Assembly (NCBI RefSeq): GCF_900110865.1
Contig: NZ_FOFD01000001.1
Location: forward strand, 558,001-622,000
DNA length: 64,000 bases
Direction: 5' to 3'
DNA from: Natrinema salaciae
Lineage (GTDB): Archaea; Halobacteriota; Halobacteria; Halobacteriales; Natrialbaceae
In this document: one piece after another, positions 9,365 through 17,683 of the stretch
Layout: each line of letters starts with the position of its first letter
How positions within the stretch are numbered: position 1 is the first letter of the stretch
Notes under the pieces: generated by a model
Databases searched by the model: none
What the model saw: the letters and a program-made list of their open reading frames with translations, nothing else
Told to the model about the DNA's origin: nothing
Translations under genes and position numbers: made by a program

Positions 9365-10426
9365 ATGCGAGCAGCCGTACTCGAAGAACATGGCGAACCG
9401 CTCGCGGTCAGAGACGTCGACTACCCGGACCCGGGTCCGGATCAGGTCGTCGTCGAAACCGAGGCGTGCGGGATCTGTCGCAGCGACTGGCACGCCTGGC
9501 AGGGCGACTGGAGCTGGATCGGTGCCGGCGTTCCGGAAGGGCAGATCCTCGGCCACGAACCCGCCGGCGTCGTGTCGGCGGTCGGTGAAGACGTCGAAAC
9601 CCTCGAGGAGGGCGACCGCGTGGCGGTGCCGTTCCACCTCGGCGACGGGACCTGCACACACTGCCGCGACGGCCGGGCGAACAACTGCGAGACGGTGCTT
9701 CCGCTCGGCCTGTCGGAGTACGCCCCCGGCGCGTTCGCCGAGGCGTTCCCCGTTCGGGAAGCGGACTTCAACTGCGTCAAACTCCCCGACGAAGTCGACT
9801 TCGCCGAGATGGCCGGACTGGGCTGTCGGTTCATGACGGCCTACCACGCGCTGGCCGACCGCGCCGACCTCCGCCCCGGCGACTGGGTCGCCGTCCACGG
9901 CTGTGGCGGCGTCGGCCTCTCGGCGATCCACATCGCGCAGGCGCTCGGCGCACACCCGATCGCGATCGACGTCCTCGACAGCAAACTCGAGCGCGCGACG
10001 GAACTCGGTGCGGTCGAGACGATCAACGGCGCCGAGGTCGACAGCGCGCCACAGGCGGTCAAAGCGATCACCGACGGCGGTGCGGACGTCTCGATCGACG
10101 CGCTGGGCATCGCGGAGACCTGCCAGAACTCGGTCAACAGCCTCGGAACGCGGGGCAGTCACGTCCAGGTCGGACTGACGACCGGGGAAGAACAGGGCCA
10201 GATCGACCTCCCCGTCGACATCATGACGATGCAGGAGATCGACTTCCACGGCTCCTTCGGCATGCCGCTGGTCCGCTACGAGGAACTGTTCCGCCTGATC
10301 GCACAGGGTACCCTCGAACCGAGCAAGATCATCGGGCAGACGCTGTCGCTCGAGGAGGCACCCGAGACGCTGGCCTCGATGGACGACTACGAGACGGTCG
10401 GCATTCCGGTCATCACGGAGTTCTGA
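9365..10426 (+). CDS. Zinc-dependent alcohol dehydrogenase (medium-chain dehydrogenase/reductase)
   Basis: 353 residues, a typical MDR length. It should interconvert alcohols and aldehydes or ketones with NAD(P)(H); the substrate is not predictable. The catalytic zinc site is seen as CGICRSDWH (Cys38) with GHE at 63-65. The structural zinc lobe DGTCTHCRDGRANNC has three cysteines (97, 100, 108), and Asp94 sits where the first cysteine normally is. The Rossmann loop HGCGGVGLSAIHIA lies near residue 180. It is divergent from the AOR-family gene, and an aldehyde-producing or -consuming partnership is possible but speculative. The start is preceded by CATACTTTTGTAC, a possible promoter element. 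Confidence 0.9.
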   Translation: MRAAVLEEHGEPLAVRDVDYPDPGPDQVVVETEACGICRSDWHAWQGDWSWIGAGVPEGQILGHEPAGVVSAVGEDVETLEEGDRVAVPFHLGDGTCTHCRDGRANNCETVLPLGLSEYAPGAFAEAFPVREADFNCVKLPDEVDFAEMAGLGCRFMTAYHALADRADLRPGDWVAVHGCGGVGLSAIHIAQALGAHPIAIDVLDSKLERATELGAVETINGAEVDSAPQAVKAITDGGADVSIDALGIAETCQNSVNSLGTRGSHVQVGLTTGEEQGQIDLPVDIMTMQEIDFHGSFGMPLVRYEELFRLIAQGTLEPSKIIGQTLSLEEAPETLASMDDYETVGIPVITEF

Positions 10427-10847
10427 GCGTCGAACCGGGTCGAAAACGACCGAGCCGTTTTCGTCCGAGGCGGGTCGCTGGCCGTCGGCTTCGGACCGTG
10501 CGAGAGTCAGCGAGCCGTCGCTAGCGGATCAGGTTCCGTGAAACCCGGGCGGGGCGGGAGCCGCCCTGGGCGTGAGAGACATGAGCGTACTCGAAGCGGG
10601 GGCGAGTCCACATCCGAGCGATCCGGGCACGAACGCACGCAATCGGCCGGTTCGCGCGCCGGTACGGCCAAGCGCGTACCCGGCGGGGTGTTCTCCCCGC
10701 AGGGCGGTCAATGGCCGACTCGGATATTGTTATGCGGCCGCTTGGCGGCCGGTAGCGACTCCGAACTTCCCGCAGGCAGCGTCTACGCCGCCCGTAGCCC
10801 CGTGCTACGGCCCGACGAATCACGCGACTCTCGCTCGATCCCGCTCG
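10427..10847. other. Gene-free GC-rich spacer
   Basis: 421 bases between the convergent alcohol dehydrogenase and glutaredoxin genes. Open frames on both strands are Arg/Pro/Ser-rich shadows. Short GC-rich dyads (around 10688-10707 and 10735-10755) could fold but match no RNA family I recognise. Confidence 0.4.
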
Positions 10848-11093
10848 TCAGGCGAGCGTCCGGTCGACGTACTCGAGGATGTTTTCCGACTCCGGCATCG
10901 TCACGCCACGGTCGTCGTCGACGAGAACGGGAACCGCTCGCTGGCCGGAGACTCGTTTGACGTCGTTCCGACCCGAGTGCAGCGCCGGCACCTCCTCGCG
11001 ATCGTACTCGATGTCCAGTTCGTCGAGCCGGTCGGTGACGGCCTCGCAGTACGGACACCCCTCGAGGACGTACATCGTGATATCTGTTGCCAT
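10848..11093 (-). CDS. Small dithiol glutaredoxin
   Basis: 81 residues forming one glutaredoxin/thioredoxin fold. The CPYC active site is at residues 13-16 in the VLEGCPYCEAV context. The cis-proline segment AVPVLVDDDRG and the following PESENILEYVD match the glutathione/thiol-binding half of the fold. It should reduce protein or low-molecular-weight disulfides in the cytoplasm. Because haloarchaea make gamma-glutamylcysteine (a gshA gene is in this window), that thiol is a plausible partner (inference). It stands alone, convergent with the dehydrogenase at 9365 and divergent from the gene at 11225. Confidence 0.9.
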   Translation of the reverse strand: MATDITMYVLEGCPYCEAVTDRLDELDIEYDREEVPALHSGRNDVKRVSGQRAVPVLVDDDRGVTMPESENILEYVDRTLA

Positions 11094-11224
11094 ACCGTCC
11101 GCTTCGGCGCGAGGACGGAAAGGCGTAGCGGCGATTCGAGACGACGGGACGGTGGCGGAACCGAAGCCCGCTGCTTGCCCACGACGACTCTAGAGGGATA
11201 CCCCTGGAGTCCGTTCCGAACCGT

Positions 11225-12235
11225 ATGAGCGACGGCGCTGTGCCACGCCAGATTCGTCTCGGTATCGTCGGCCTCGGATACATCGGAACCACCGTCGGTG
11301 GGCAGTTCCACCGCCACCCCGACGCGACCGTTCGCGCCATCTGCGACCTCGACGCGGATCGCCTCGAGGGGATCGGCCGAGAGTTCGACGTGTCCGGCGA
11401 CCGTCGGTACACCGAGTACGCGGCCATGCTCGAGGACGCGTCGCTCGACGCGGTCCTCGTCGGGACGCCCCACACCCTCCACTACGACCAGGTCCTCGCT
11501 GCCCTCGCACACGGCTGTCACGTCTACTGCGACAAGCCGCTGACGACCGATCTCGAGCGCGGCCGCGACCTCGCGGCGCGAGCCGAGGACAGCGACCGGG
11601 TCGTGATGGTCGGCTACCAGCGACACCTGCAGCAGGCGTTCCGAACGGCCCGCGAGCGGTTCGCCGACCGCGAGCCGACGTGGCTGACCGCCTCGATCAC
11701 GCAGGACTGGATCGACGACTCGTGGGGGACCTGGCGGCTCGACCCGGAGCTATCGGGCGGCGGGTTCCTGTACGATACGGGGAGTCACGTCCTCGACGGC
11801 GTCCTCTGGACGACCGGCCTCGAGCCGGTCTCCGTCGCGGCGAGTATGGACTTCCACGACGACGCGGCGCGGGTCGACCGACGCGCACACCTCGACGTGG
11901 CGTTCGAAAACGGTGCGACGGGAACGTTCTCCTTTCACGGCGATGCCCCGTCAGTCCGCGAGCACGTCCACCTGTGGGACGACGAGGGAGCGGTCTATCT
12001 CGAGGGCACGCAGTGGGGGTCCCGAGAGGTCACCGAGATCGATTCCGACGCCGGGGAGCACGTCCCGTACATCGACCCTCGCGACGAACGGTCCCGCGCC
12101 GAGGCATTCGTCGAGAGCGTCCGGGAGGGGATCGAGCCGCCGGCGACGGCTCGAGACGCGCTTCGAGTGACGGCGCTGACGGAAGCGGCGTACGAAGCGG
12201 CGAGAACGGGCGACCGCGTCGCCGTCGACCGCTGA
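11225..12235 (+). CDS. Gfo/Idh/MocA family oxidoreductase
   Basis: 336 residues. The N-terminal Rossmann domain opens with GIVGLGYIGTTVGGQFHRHP and continues through GTPHTLHYDQVLAAL and the signature CDKPLTT (family EKP, here DKP). The C-terminal alpha/beta domain (about 125-330) includes GGGFLYDTGSHVLDGVLWTTG, kept here as two blocks, with the metal- or substrate-side DTGSH motif. Members oxidise or reduce sugars, inositols or related polyols using NAD(P). The substrate cannot be read from sequence. No sugar-utilisation operon surrounds it, although the GH43 remnant 5 kb away hints at former carbohydrate use. Confidence 0.88.
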   Translation: MSDGAVPRQIRLGIVGLGYIGTTVGGQFHRHPDATVRAICDLDADRLEGIGREFDVSGDRRYTEYAAMLEDASLDAVLVGTPHTLHYDQVLAALAHGCHVYCDKPLTTDLERGRDLAARAEDSDRVVMVGYQRHLQQAFRTARERFADREPTWLTASITQDWIDDSWGTWRLDPELSGGGFLYDTGSHVLDGVLWTTGLEPVSVAASMDFHDDAARVDRRAHLDVAFENGATGTFSFHGDAPSVREHVHLWDDEGAVYLEGTQWGSREVTEIDSDAGEHVPYIDPRDERSRAEAFVESVREGIEPPATARDALRVTALTEAAYEAARTGDRVAVDR

Positions 12236-12608
12236 TACCGATCGGAACTCGACTCTCGACTGTCGCCGAGACTGCGACTCGCGAGACGGCGTTCGCTCCC
12301 GGTCGGGACGGGCGAGCGGTGACCCCGGAACCGACCGGAATAAGCGACGGTATAACCCGCTTGTTGCAGCCGGAAAGGTACGTTTTCGGTAGCCGAATCG
12401 ATCCGCGAGCCGAAACCGCGGGACCCGACTCTTTCGGGCGATTATAGAGTACTTACTCACGTTTCATCCGGTTCGAGGGGGCGCGGGTCCCCGCCGGAAC
12501 TGCCCAAAATGCGGGCGCCGACGAATAACGGGGTAAGAGCCCGATAGTCGCGTGTGCCTTTCGGTTACAAGCCGGATAACTACATCCGGTGCTGGCTATC
12601 GAACGGGT
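12236..12608. other. Intergenic region, possible promoter only
   Basis: 373 bases with no convincing gene. An AT-rich patch near 12439-12452 (GATTATAGAGTACT) could be a promoter element but lies 160 bases before the next start. Confidence 0.35.
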
Positions 12609-12824
12609 ATGATCACCTGCACTAACTGCGAGACCGCCCAGTTCCTGCAGATCACGCAGAGCCGCGTCTACTTCGAGGACGGCGAGATGATCAACGAGAT
12701 CTCCGAGACGTACGAGTGCACCCTGTGCGGTGCGACCGGTCAGTACGTCTACGACGACGACAGCGACGAGGAAACCGTCACCGGCGACGTCGAGCACACG
12801 ACCGAACGGCCGAAGTACGCCTGA
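12609..12824 (+). CDS. Small zinc-ribbon protein
   Basis: 71 residues with two CxxC knuckles (CTNC at residues 4-7 and CTLC near 39-42) flanking a beta-rich middle, then an acidic tail. This is the layout of a single zinc beta-ribbon. Haloarchaea have many such micro-proteins of mostly unknown role, and I cannot assign a partner. I used the ATG at 12609, immediately before the first knuckle; an upstream in-frame start would add 19 residues with unlikely composition. A strong hairpin follows the stop codon. Confidence 0.75.
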   Translation: MITCTNCETAQFLQITQSRVYFEDGEMINEISETYECTLCGATGQYVYDDDSDEETVTGDVEHTTERPKYA

Positions 12825-12825
12825 C

Positions 12826-12853
12826 CGGCAGCCCCCGTTCGGGGGCGATGCCG
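12826..12853 (+). terminator. Hairpin after the zinc-ribbon gene
   Basis: A perfect GCCCCC/GGGGGC stem with a four-base loop at 12831-12846 is flanked by CGGCA and TGCCG, which extend it after a two-base bulge. It begins two bases after the stop codon. There is no downstream T-run, so it may stabilise the 3' end more than terminate. Confidence 0.5.
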
Positions 12854-12967
12854 CGCTCGACCATCGCAGCGACCCGACGATCGCTCGGTCCCCGCTTCGT
12901 CCTCCTATCTCGTCGTCTCTCCATCTCGTCTCCTCTCGCCTCGACGTCTCCAGCCGCGCCCTCGGTC

Positions 12968-13336
12968 TCAGTCCTCCGTTTCGCCTCGCTCACGCCGCTC
13001 GTCGTCCGTTTCCTCCCGATCGGATCGCTCGTCGGGCGAACTGCCGACGCCGAGTTCGGTCAGCTCCTCGAGTTCCGGCTCTGACTCCGGGTCGGCCTCG
13101 CCGGCTTCGTGGTACCGTCGGCGATCCGCGGCCGCTTTCCGTCGGCTGGCGTCCCACTCCTCGAAGAGGCCGTACTCGGTCATCGTCTCCATGCCCGCGA
13201 TCGCCGCCGTGAGCTTGATCCCGACCAGCGGAATCTCCGCGACCGAGACGATCACGTCCGCGCGGAGGATCGCGCCGTCTCTGAGCAGGACGTCGAGCAC
13301 GTCGACGAACGTCTCCTCGTCCTTTCGCGGTCTCAT
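12968..13336 (-). CDS. gvpM: Gas vesicle protein GvpM (GvpA/J family, extended C-terminus)
   Basis: 122 residues. The first 65 carry the GvpA-like fold: FVDVLDVLLRDGAILRADVI, then the beta segment VAEIPLVGIKLTAAIAGMETM. GvpM is a minor hydrophobic component thought to act in nucleation together with GvpF-L. Halobacterium GvpM is about 84 residues; here an acidic hydrophilic tail of some 45 residues is added. It is last in the leftward gvp operon, and its ATG overlaps the gvpL stop as ATGA. Its paralogues here are gvpA and gvpJ. The assignment as M rather than J rests on position at the operon end and the short N-terminus. Confidence 0.9.
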   Translation of the reverse strand: MRPRKDEETFVDVLDVLLRDGAILRADVIVSVAEIPLVGIKLTAAIAGMETMTEYGLFEEWDASRRKAAADRRRYHEAGEADPESEPELEELTELGVGSSPDERSDREETDDERRERGETED

Positions 13337-14274
13337 GGGTGCGGGTTCGTCTGATCGCTGGCAGGGGTCGTTCCGTCACCGTCGCCGCCCAGCTCCGGCG
13401 CGAACGTGTACGGCGGCCACGGCCCCGTGAACCTGACCTCGAGCCCCTCGTTCGCGGCGACGTCGTCGAGTATCGATCCGATCGCTTCCTCGTCGTCCTC
13501 GTGAGCCAGCAGCGTGAGCCGGGAAAGTGTCTCGCCGTCGGACTCGCCGGCCCCCGAACCGCTGCCGGCGACGTCGTCCGAGAGCGCCGCGCTCGGAGAG
13601 CGCTCGAGCGCGTGTACTTCCCGCGCCTCGGCGGCCAGTCGTTCTTCGAGGTCGGCGGTCAGCGATTCGCGGCGGGCCGACCGGAGCTCCGTCAGCCGCT
13701 GGTCGAACTGCTTCTCGAGCAGGAAGGCCGTTCCCTCCTCGGCGTCGTCGATCTGCTCGTCCAGTTCGCGAAGGCGGTCGTCGTGTTCGATCAGCGCGTC
13801 GTCGCCGATCGGGTCGACTTCGACGACCTCGACGCGGTACTCCCAGTGGCCGGCCAGTCCGGACAGGGCGCGCTCGAGGATCGCTTCCTCCTCGCGAAGC
13901 CACTGCCGGACGCGGTCGTCGTCCCCGCGGAGGATCGTATCGAACTGGAACGGGATCGGCGTCCCGAAGGCCTGACCCGCCTCGTCGACGACCGTCTGGT
14001 GGCGGACGAGCCAGCGTCTGATCTGTGCGAGGTCGCCCGAGTCGTAGATCCCGTCACAGGCGTGGACGACCGCACCGATGCCGTCCTCGACGACGACCGA
14101 AACCGGTTCGCCGTCGACGCCGGTCGTCTCGAAGGCGGCGTCCTCGTCGGCCGGAACGATACAGTAGAGGTACCGGCCTTCGTCGATCGCCGGCGCGTCG
14201 GCCGGCTCCGCGGTCGCCCGCTCCTCGATCGCCTCGAGGCGTTCGGTAGGGTCGTCGGACTCGCGGTCGCTCAC
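13333..14274 (-). CDS. gvpL: Gas vesicle protein GvpL (GvpF/GvpL family)
   Basis: 313 residues. The core GvpF/L fold starts after about 33 acidic residues at [11 protein letters not shown] and contains [20 protein letters not shown] and the closing WPPYTFAP segment. GvpL binds the other accessory Gvps and is thought to organise the nucleation complex. A Ser/Gly/Glu-rich insertion sits near residues 225-245. It starts with GTG, and the start overlaps the gvpK stop as GTGA, suggesting coupled translation. It is larger than its sister GvpF (207 residues), as is usual in haloarchaea. Confidence 0.93.
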   Translation of the reverse strand: MSDRESDDPTERLEAIEERATAEPADAPAIDEGRYLYCIVPADEDAAFETTGVDGEPVSVVVEDGIGAVVHACDGIYDSGDLAQIRRWLVRHQTVVDEAGQAFGTPIPFQFDTILRGDDDRVRQWLREEEAILERALSGLAGHWEYRVEVVEVDPIGDDALIEHDDRLRELDEQIDDAEEGTAFLLEKQFDQRLTELRSARRESLTADLEERLAAEAREVHALERSPSAALSDDVAGSGSGAGESDGETLSRLTLLAHEDDEEAIGSILDDVAANEGLEVRFTGPWPPYTFAPELGGDGDGTTPASDQTNPHP

Positions 14275-14615
14275 TCGTCTTCACCCCCGAACACGGAGTA
14301 GCCGGGTTTCCGGGCGGCCGTCGGCTCGCCGTGAAGCTCCTGAATGGCGTCGTTGACCAGCCCGTCCAGGTCGCCCCGGAGGTCGTCGACGCCGTTTTCG
14401 ATCCCCTCGTCCGCTTTGAGGCGTTCGATCTCGGCCTCGATCGTGGCGAGCTGGGTGCCGAGCCGTTCGATCTCCTCGTCCGAGAGACTCCCCGACTCCA
14501 TGCGACGGACCGCCTCCCGCTCGAGCGTTTCGATCAGGATCTCGACGACGGTGACGACCAGCGTCATCAGTCCGTCCCGCGCGTCCTCGCCGTCGCCGAC
14601 GTCGATCGCCGTCAC
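14271..14615 (-). CDS. gvpK: Gas vesicle protein GvpK
   Basis: 114 residues, the normal family size. It shows the conserved [20 protein letters not shown] helix followed by [19 protein letters not shown], with a coiled-coil region to about residue 90. GvpK is an accessory protein needed for vesicle formation in most gvp clusters. It starts with GTG overlapping the gvpJ stop (GTGA) and its own stop overlaps gvpL. Confidence 0.93.
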   Translation of the reverse strand: MTAIDVGDGEDARDGLMTLVVTVVEILIETLEREAVRRMESGSLSDEEIERLGTQLATIEAEIERLKADEGIENGVDDLRGDLDGLVNDAIQELHGEPTAARKPGYSVFGGEDE

Positions 14616-15169
14616 GACTCGTCACCCTCCGGCTCCGGAGCGGCTCCGTCCGCCTCGGCGTCCGCGTCCTCGTCGGCCGATTCCGTCTCGTCCTCGCTCG
14701 CGTCCGACTCCGAGTCGCCGCTGAGCAGATCGAACCCGCCGCTGGTGGGTCGCTCCGGGTTCGGTCTGGAACCGAGGCGGTCGCTCACCTGTTCCCCGTC
14801 GCCGACGTCGCGGTCGCTCTCGCTCGATTCGCCGTCGTCGCTCTCGTCGGCGGCGTCCGACTCGTCCGCGGTGACGTTGACGCCGCGAGTGGGATCGATC
14901 ACCGGGTTCGGACGATCCATCTCCGCTATTTCGGGGTCGCCGGCCGCTTCTGCGACCCGGCGCATGTCCGTCCCCTCGGGGAACTCGAGACCGTACTTCG
15001 CCGCGGTCTCGAAGGAGGCGATCGCGGCCCGGACCTGGACGCCGAGCAGTTGCGTGTCGCCGATCGAGACGGCGATGTCGGCGTTGATGACGATCCCCTT
15101 GTCCAGCAGCATCTCGACGACCTCGGCGAGGTCGGTCTTCTGTCGACTGGGCTGGAAATCATTGACCAT
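14612..15169 (-). CDS. gvpJ: Gas vesicle protein GvpJ with long acidic tail
   Basis: 185 residues from the ATG at 15169. The first 70 hold the GvpA-family core ([20 protein letters not shown], then [20 protein letters not shown]). Residues 80-185 form a hydrophilic Asp/Glu/Ser-rich tail. Halobacterium GvpJ is about 114 residues, so the tail is some 70 residues longer. GvpJ is a minor shell-like protein in the accessory complex, likely at tip or seam positions (inference). I rejected the 17-residue upstream extension because [10 protein letters not shown] is the usual start style and a GATC-containing SD-like region precedes it. It is 77 bases from gvpI. Confidence 0.93.
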   Translation of the reverse strand: MVNDFQPSRQKTDLAEVVEMLLDKGIVINADIAVSIGDTQLLGVQVRAAIASFETAAKYGLEFPEGTDMRRVAEAAGDPEIAEMDRPNPVIDPTRGVNVTADESDAADESDDGESSESDRDVGDGEQVSDRLGSRPNPERPTSGGFDLLSGDSESDASEDETESADEDADAEADGAAPEPEGDES

Positions 15170-15246
15170 CGGGATCACCTCCGAAGCGGGTCGGCCGCTG
15201 GTCGGTCGCGCGTCTCTCACAGCCGTTCGGTCGTGGTAGTAGTTGG

Positions 15247-16194
15247 TCAGTCATCGGTCTCTCTCCGTTGGTCGCTCTCGCCGTCGTTCCGTCGCCGCCG
15301 TCGCTCTCGCTCGAGTTCGAACCGGCGGCCGTAGATCCGCTTCCGGGTGGGTGCCGTCGAGAGTTTGACGTCCTGTGGCACCGTCGAGTAGCGGGCGCCG
15401 CCGCCGAGGTCGCGTCTGTCGATCGGCATGGTCGACGACGCCGTCGGGTTCCGCGAGTTCGTGCTTCTGTCCTGTCGGCGCATCTTCTCGCGGTTGAACT
15501 CGTAGAGGCGCTCGAACGTTTCGTGGGTCTCGAGCAGCGCCGTCCGGAAGGCGTCGATCCCCCGCATCGCCTGCTGCTGGATGGCGACCTGATAGGCCTC
15601 GGGGTCCTTCGCGACGTCGATGTCGCCGAGCGCCTCCTTCGTCGCGGAGCCGGCGTCCATCCCCGTGCCGAGGACGCCGTCCTCGTCGTCCTCGAGCAGC
15701 CCGTCGTCGGTGGCGTCCGACACCGCGTCCTCGAGCATCCCGGCGTCGTCGCCGTCCTCGAGTTCGTCGATGGCGTCGTCGAGTTCGCGTTTCTCCTGCC
15801 AGATGTCGGTCAGATCCGTGGCATTCCAGGCGTTCAACAGGTCGATCGCGTCGAACAGGTCCGTGAAATCGACCAGCTCGGTCACGCCGGTCTCCTCGTC
15901 ACCCAGCACGTCGGGAATCTCGCCGAGTTCGATCGCGTCGAGGAGTTCGTCCTCGTCGACCGCGTCCGGCAGATCGCCGATGTCCATGGCCTCGAGCAAC
16001 TCGCCGACCTCCTCGGCGACACGCAGGAGGGCCTCGAGATCGCCGACGACCGTCTCGACGGTGTCGTCGTCGAGTTCGTCGATCGCCCCGCCGTCGCCGA
16101 GGGTCCCCTCGAGCCGATCGAGGCTCTCGGTCGCCTCCTCGAGCAGCGCGTCGACCGTCTCTTCGGACCCGGCGTCGGCGTGGGCATCGCTCAT
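15247..16194 (-). CDS. gvpI: Positional GvpI: large protein with acidic N-half and basic C-tail
   Basis: 315 residues between gvpH and gvpJ, exactly where gvpI lies in haloarchaeal clusters. Residues 1-200 are extremely acidic and helical, with repeated Glu/Asp/Leu segments. Residues 205-240 form a helical block (YQVAIQQQAMRGIDAFRTAL), and the last 75 residues are Arg-rich (RKRIYGRRFELERERRRRRN). Halobacterium and Haloferax GvpI are about half this size and mostly basic, so only the C-terminal part corresponds. GvpI is reported to influence vesicle length or strength and is dispensable. The N-terminal domain's function is unknown. The ATG overlaps the gvpH stop (ATGA). Confidence 0.75.
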   Translation of the reverse strand: MSDAHADAGSEETVDALLEEATESLDRLEGTLGDGGAIDELDDDTVETVVGDLEALLRVAEEVGELLEAMDIGDLPDAVDEDELLDAIELGEIPDVLGDEETGVTELVDFTDLFDAIDLLNAWNATDLTDIWQEKRELDDAIDELEDGDDAGMLEDAVSDATDDGLLEDDEDGVLGTGMDAGSATKEALGDIDVAKDPEAYQVAIQQQAMRGIDAFRTALLETHETFERLYEFNREKMRRQDRSTNSRNPTASSTMPIDRRDLGGGARYSTVPQDVKLSTAPTRKRIYGRRFELERERRRRRNDGESDQRRETDD

Positions 16195-16772
16195 TCGTCG
16201 TCACCCGCCGTCTCTTCGGTGGCCTCGTCCGCCGCCGGGTTCGGCCTGATCTGGACGGTGAGCACGCCGTTCCTGATCGTCGCCTGCGAGTCCGTCTCGC
16301 GCCAGGGGACCTCGACGCGATCGAGCTCCGTCCCGTCGACGGCGATGACGAGCATCGAATCGTCGAAGCCGACCGTGACGTCGTCCGGGTCGATACCGGC
16401 GACGTCCGCGGTGACGACCAGTTCGTCGTCGTACGATCGGGTCGCCACGTTGTGGTCGCTCGAGGGTCCGGAGGAGCGGATGCGGCGTTTGCGCGACCGA
16501 TCCGTGTCCCGATCCGGATGCCGATCGCGATCGCCGGGGCGGTCGGCGAACGGCGTCCCCTCGGGCGACTCGTCGGCGAGGTCGTCGCCCGAGCGGATCG
16601 AGATGTCGTAATCGAAGATCGTTCGATCGCTCCGCCGCCGGCCCGAGGTGGACGTCGAGCCGCTCTCGAGCGATTCCAGCGCGGACAGCAGGCTCGAGAG
16701 CCAGTGGTCGTCCTCGTAGCTGCGATCGTCGGCCGATTCGTCGCGGTCGTCGTCGGGAGTGGGTCCGCTCAT
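16191..16772 (-). CDS. gvpH: Gas vesicle protein GvpH (Hsp20-like)
   Basis: 193 residues. A variable Ser/Arg/Asp-rich N-terminal half is followed from about residue 105 by an alpha-crystallin/Hsp20-type beta sandwich: ELVVTADVAGIDPDDVTVGF, then RNGVLTVQIRPNP. GvpH acts with GvpF-M during assembly, probably as a chaperone-like factor keeping small hydrophobic Gvps soluble (inference from the Hsp20 fold). One base separates it from gvpG. Confidence 0.92.
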   Translation of the reverse strand: MSGPTPDDDRDESADDRSYEDDHWLSSLLSALESLESGSTSTSGRRRSDRTIFDYDISIRSGDDLADESPEGTPFADRPGDRDRHPDRDTDRSRKRRIRSSGPSSDHNVATRSYDDELVVTADVAGIDPDDVTVGFDDSMLVIAVDGTELDRVEVPWRETDSQATIRNGVLTVQIRPNPAADEATEETAGDDE

Positions 16773-16773
16773 G

Positions 16774-17028
16774 CTATCGTTTCACCTCCACGCGGCCGCT
16801 CGAGAGCCGCTCGTGAACGTCGCGAGCAGTCTCGAGCTCCGCTTCGAGTTCCTCTTTGCGGCGTCGGTACTCCGCTTCGGGGCGCTCGCCGAGCTCGTAC
16901 AGCAGTTGGTTCTCCTTGAGCTCGTCCTCGAGGGCCTCCACGTCGTACAGCTCGTCGAGTGCGATCGAGTGGAGCGCGTTGACGATGCCGAGGAACGGCC
17001 GGAACAGGAGGTCGTCGAGGACGAACAT
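16774..17028 (-). CDS. gvpG: Gas vesicle protein GvpG
   Basis: 84 residues, the family's usual size. The conserved N-terminus is MFVLDDLLFRPFLGIVNAL, and a charged coiled coil follows from about residue 28 to 75. GvpG belongs to the accessory nucleation complex with GvpF, J, L and M. It is two bases downstream of gvpF and one base upstream of gvpH, clearly in one transcript. Confidence 0.94.
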   Translation of the reverse strand: MFVLDDLLFRPFLGIVNALHSIALDELYDVEALEDELKENQLLYELGERPEAEYRRRKEELEAELETARDVHERLSSGRVEVKR

Positions 17029-17030
17029 GG

Positions 17031-17654
17031 TTATTGCTGGGCTCCGATTTTCACGTCGACGAAGCTGTAGGGCGCGAACGGTCCCGTGTACTGGACCAGC
17101 AGGTCGTCGTGCTCGTCCTCGAAGCTGGCGACCGCCTCGTCGAAGGCCTCGCGGTCGTCCTCGTCGACGAGGTACGAGCGGTTGAGCACGAGCCGGTCGC
17201 TGAACAGGTCGTTCTCGACGGACTGTGCGGCGATCGGCTCGAACCGATCCGCGACCTCGGCCGCGAGCGCCTCGCGGTCGACGTCGGCGTCTTCCTCGCG
17301 GACGAGTTTGAGGCCGAGTTCGATCCGCCCCTCGATGTCCGTCATCGCGCGTCGGAAGGCCGGTCGCGCCCCGCGGAGGACGTTCTTCAACTCGCGATCG
17401 CTCTCGAAGGCCATGCCGAACTGCATGGGAACGACGGTCGTGCCGCCGTCGTACGCCATGATCTCCCGGAGGACCTCGTCGTGGATCTGGGCGTCCTCGT
17501 CGGTCTCCTCGGGATCGGTCGTGTCGATGTCGGAGACGACGGCGCCGAGTCGCCGGTGGGAGATGGTGTAGACGCGCTCGGCACCGGCGACGGCCTCCGT
17601 CTCGAACTCGACCGTATCCGACTCGACGACGCCGTAGACGTATCGGTGACTCAT
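17031..17654 (-). CDS. gvpF: Gas vesicle protein GvpF (GvpF/GvpL family)
   Basis: 207 residues, first gene of the leftward operon. It has the GvpF signature RYVYGVVESD at the N-terminus, VVPMQFGMAFESDRELKNVL in the middle and the closing TGPFAPYSFVDVKI segment. GvpF contacts GvpA and the other accessory proteins at vesicle nucleation. A good Shine-Dalgarno-like GAGAGTGATC ends five bases before the ATG. That element lies inside a ten-codon leader ORF whose TGA overlaps the gvpF ATG. Confidence 0.95.
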   Translation of the reverse strand: MSHRYVYGVVESDTVEFETEAVAGAERVYTISHRRLGAVVSDIDTTDPEETDEDAQIHDEVLREIMAYDGGTTVVPMQFGMAFESDRELKNVLRGARPAFRRAMTDIEGRIELGLKLVREEDADVDREALAAEVADRFEPIAAQSVENDLFSDRLVLNRSYLVDEDDREAFDEAVASFEDEHDDLLVQYTGPFAPYSFVDVKIGAQQ

Positions 17655-17683
17655 CGATAGATCACTCTCATTCGCTGACTCAT
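17651..17683 (-). CDS. Candidate ten-codon leader ORF overlapping gvpF
   Basis: ATG at 17683 to TGA at 17651-17653 encodes MSQRMRVIYR. Its stop overlaps the gvpF start as ATGA, the same junction type used throughout this operon. The bases around its start (CGATGAGTCAGCGA) are a near-perfect copy of those at the gvpF start (CGATGAGTCACCGA), so it may simply be a small duplication. Translation is unproven. Confidence 0.3.
   Translation of the reverse strand: MSQRMRVIYR

Noticed and set aside
10529-10711. Minus-strand 60-codon frame in the spacer after the alcohol dehydrogenase
   Set aside because: Ala/Gly/Arg/Pro-rich composition, no promoter or Shine-Dalgarno, no family recognised.
15268-16611. 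447-codon plus-strand frame opposite gvpI and gvpH
   Set aside because: Both gvp genes fit the operon order and overlaps; the antisense frame has no start signal or family similarity.
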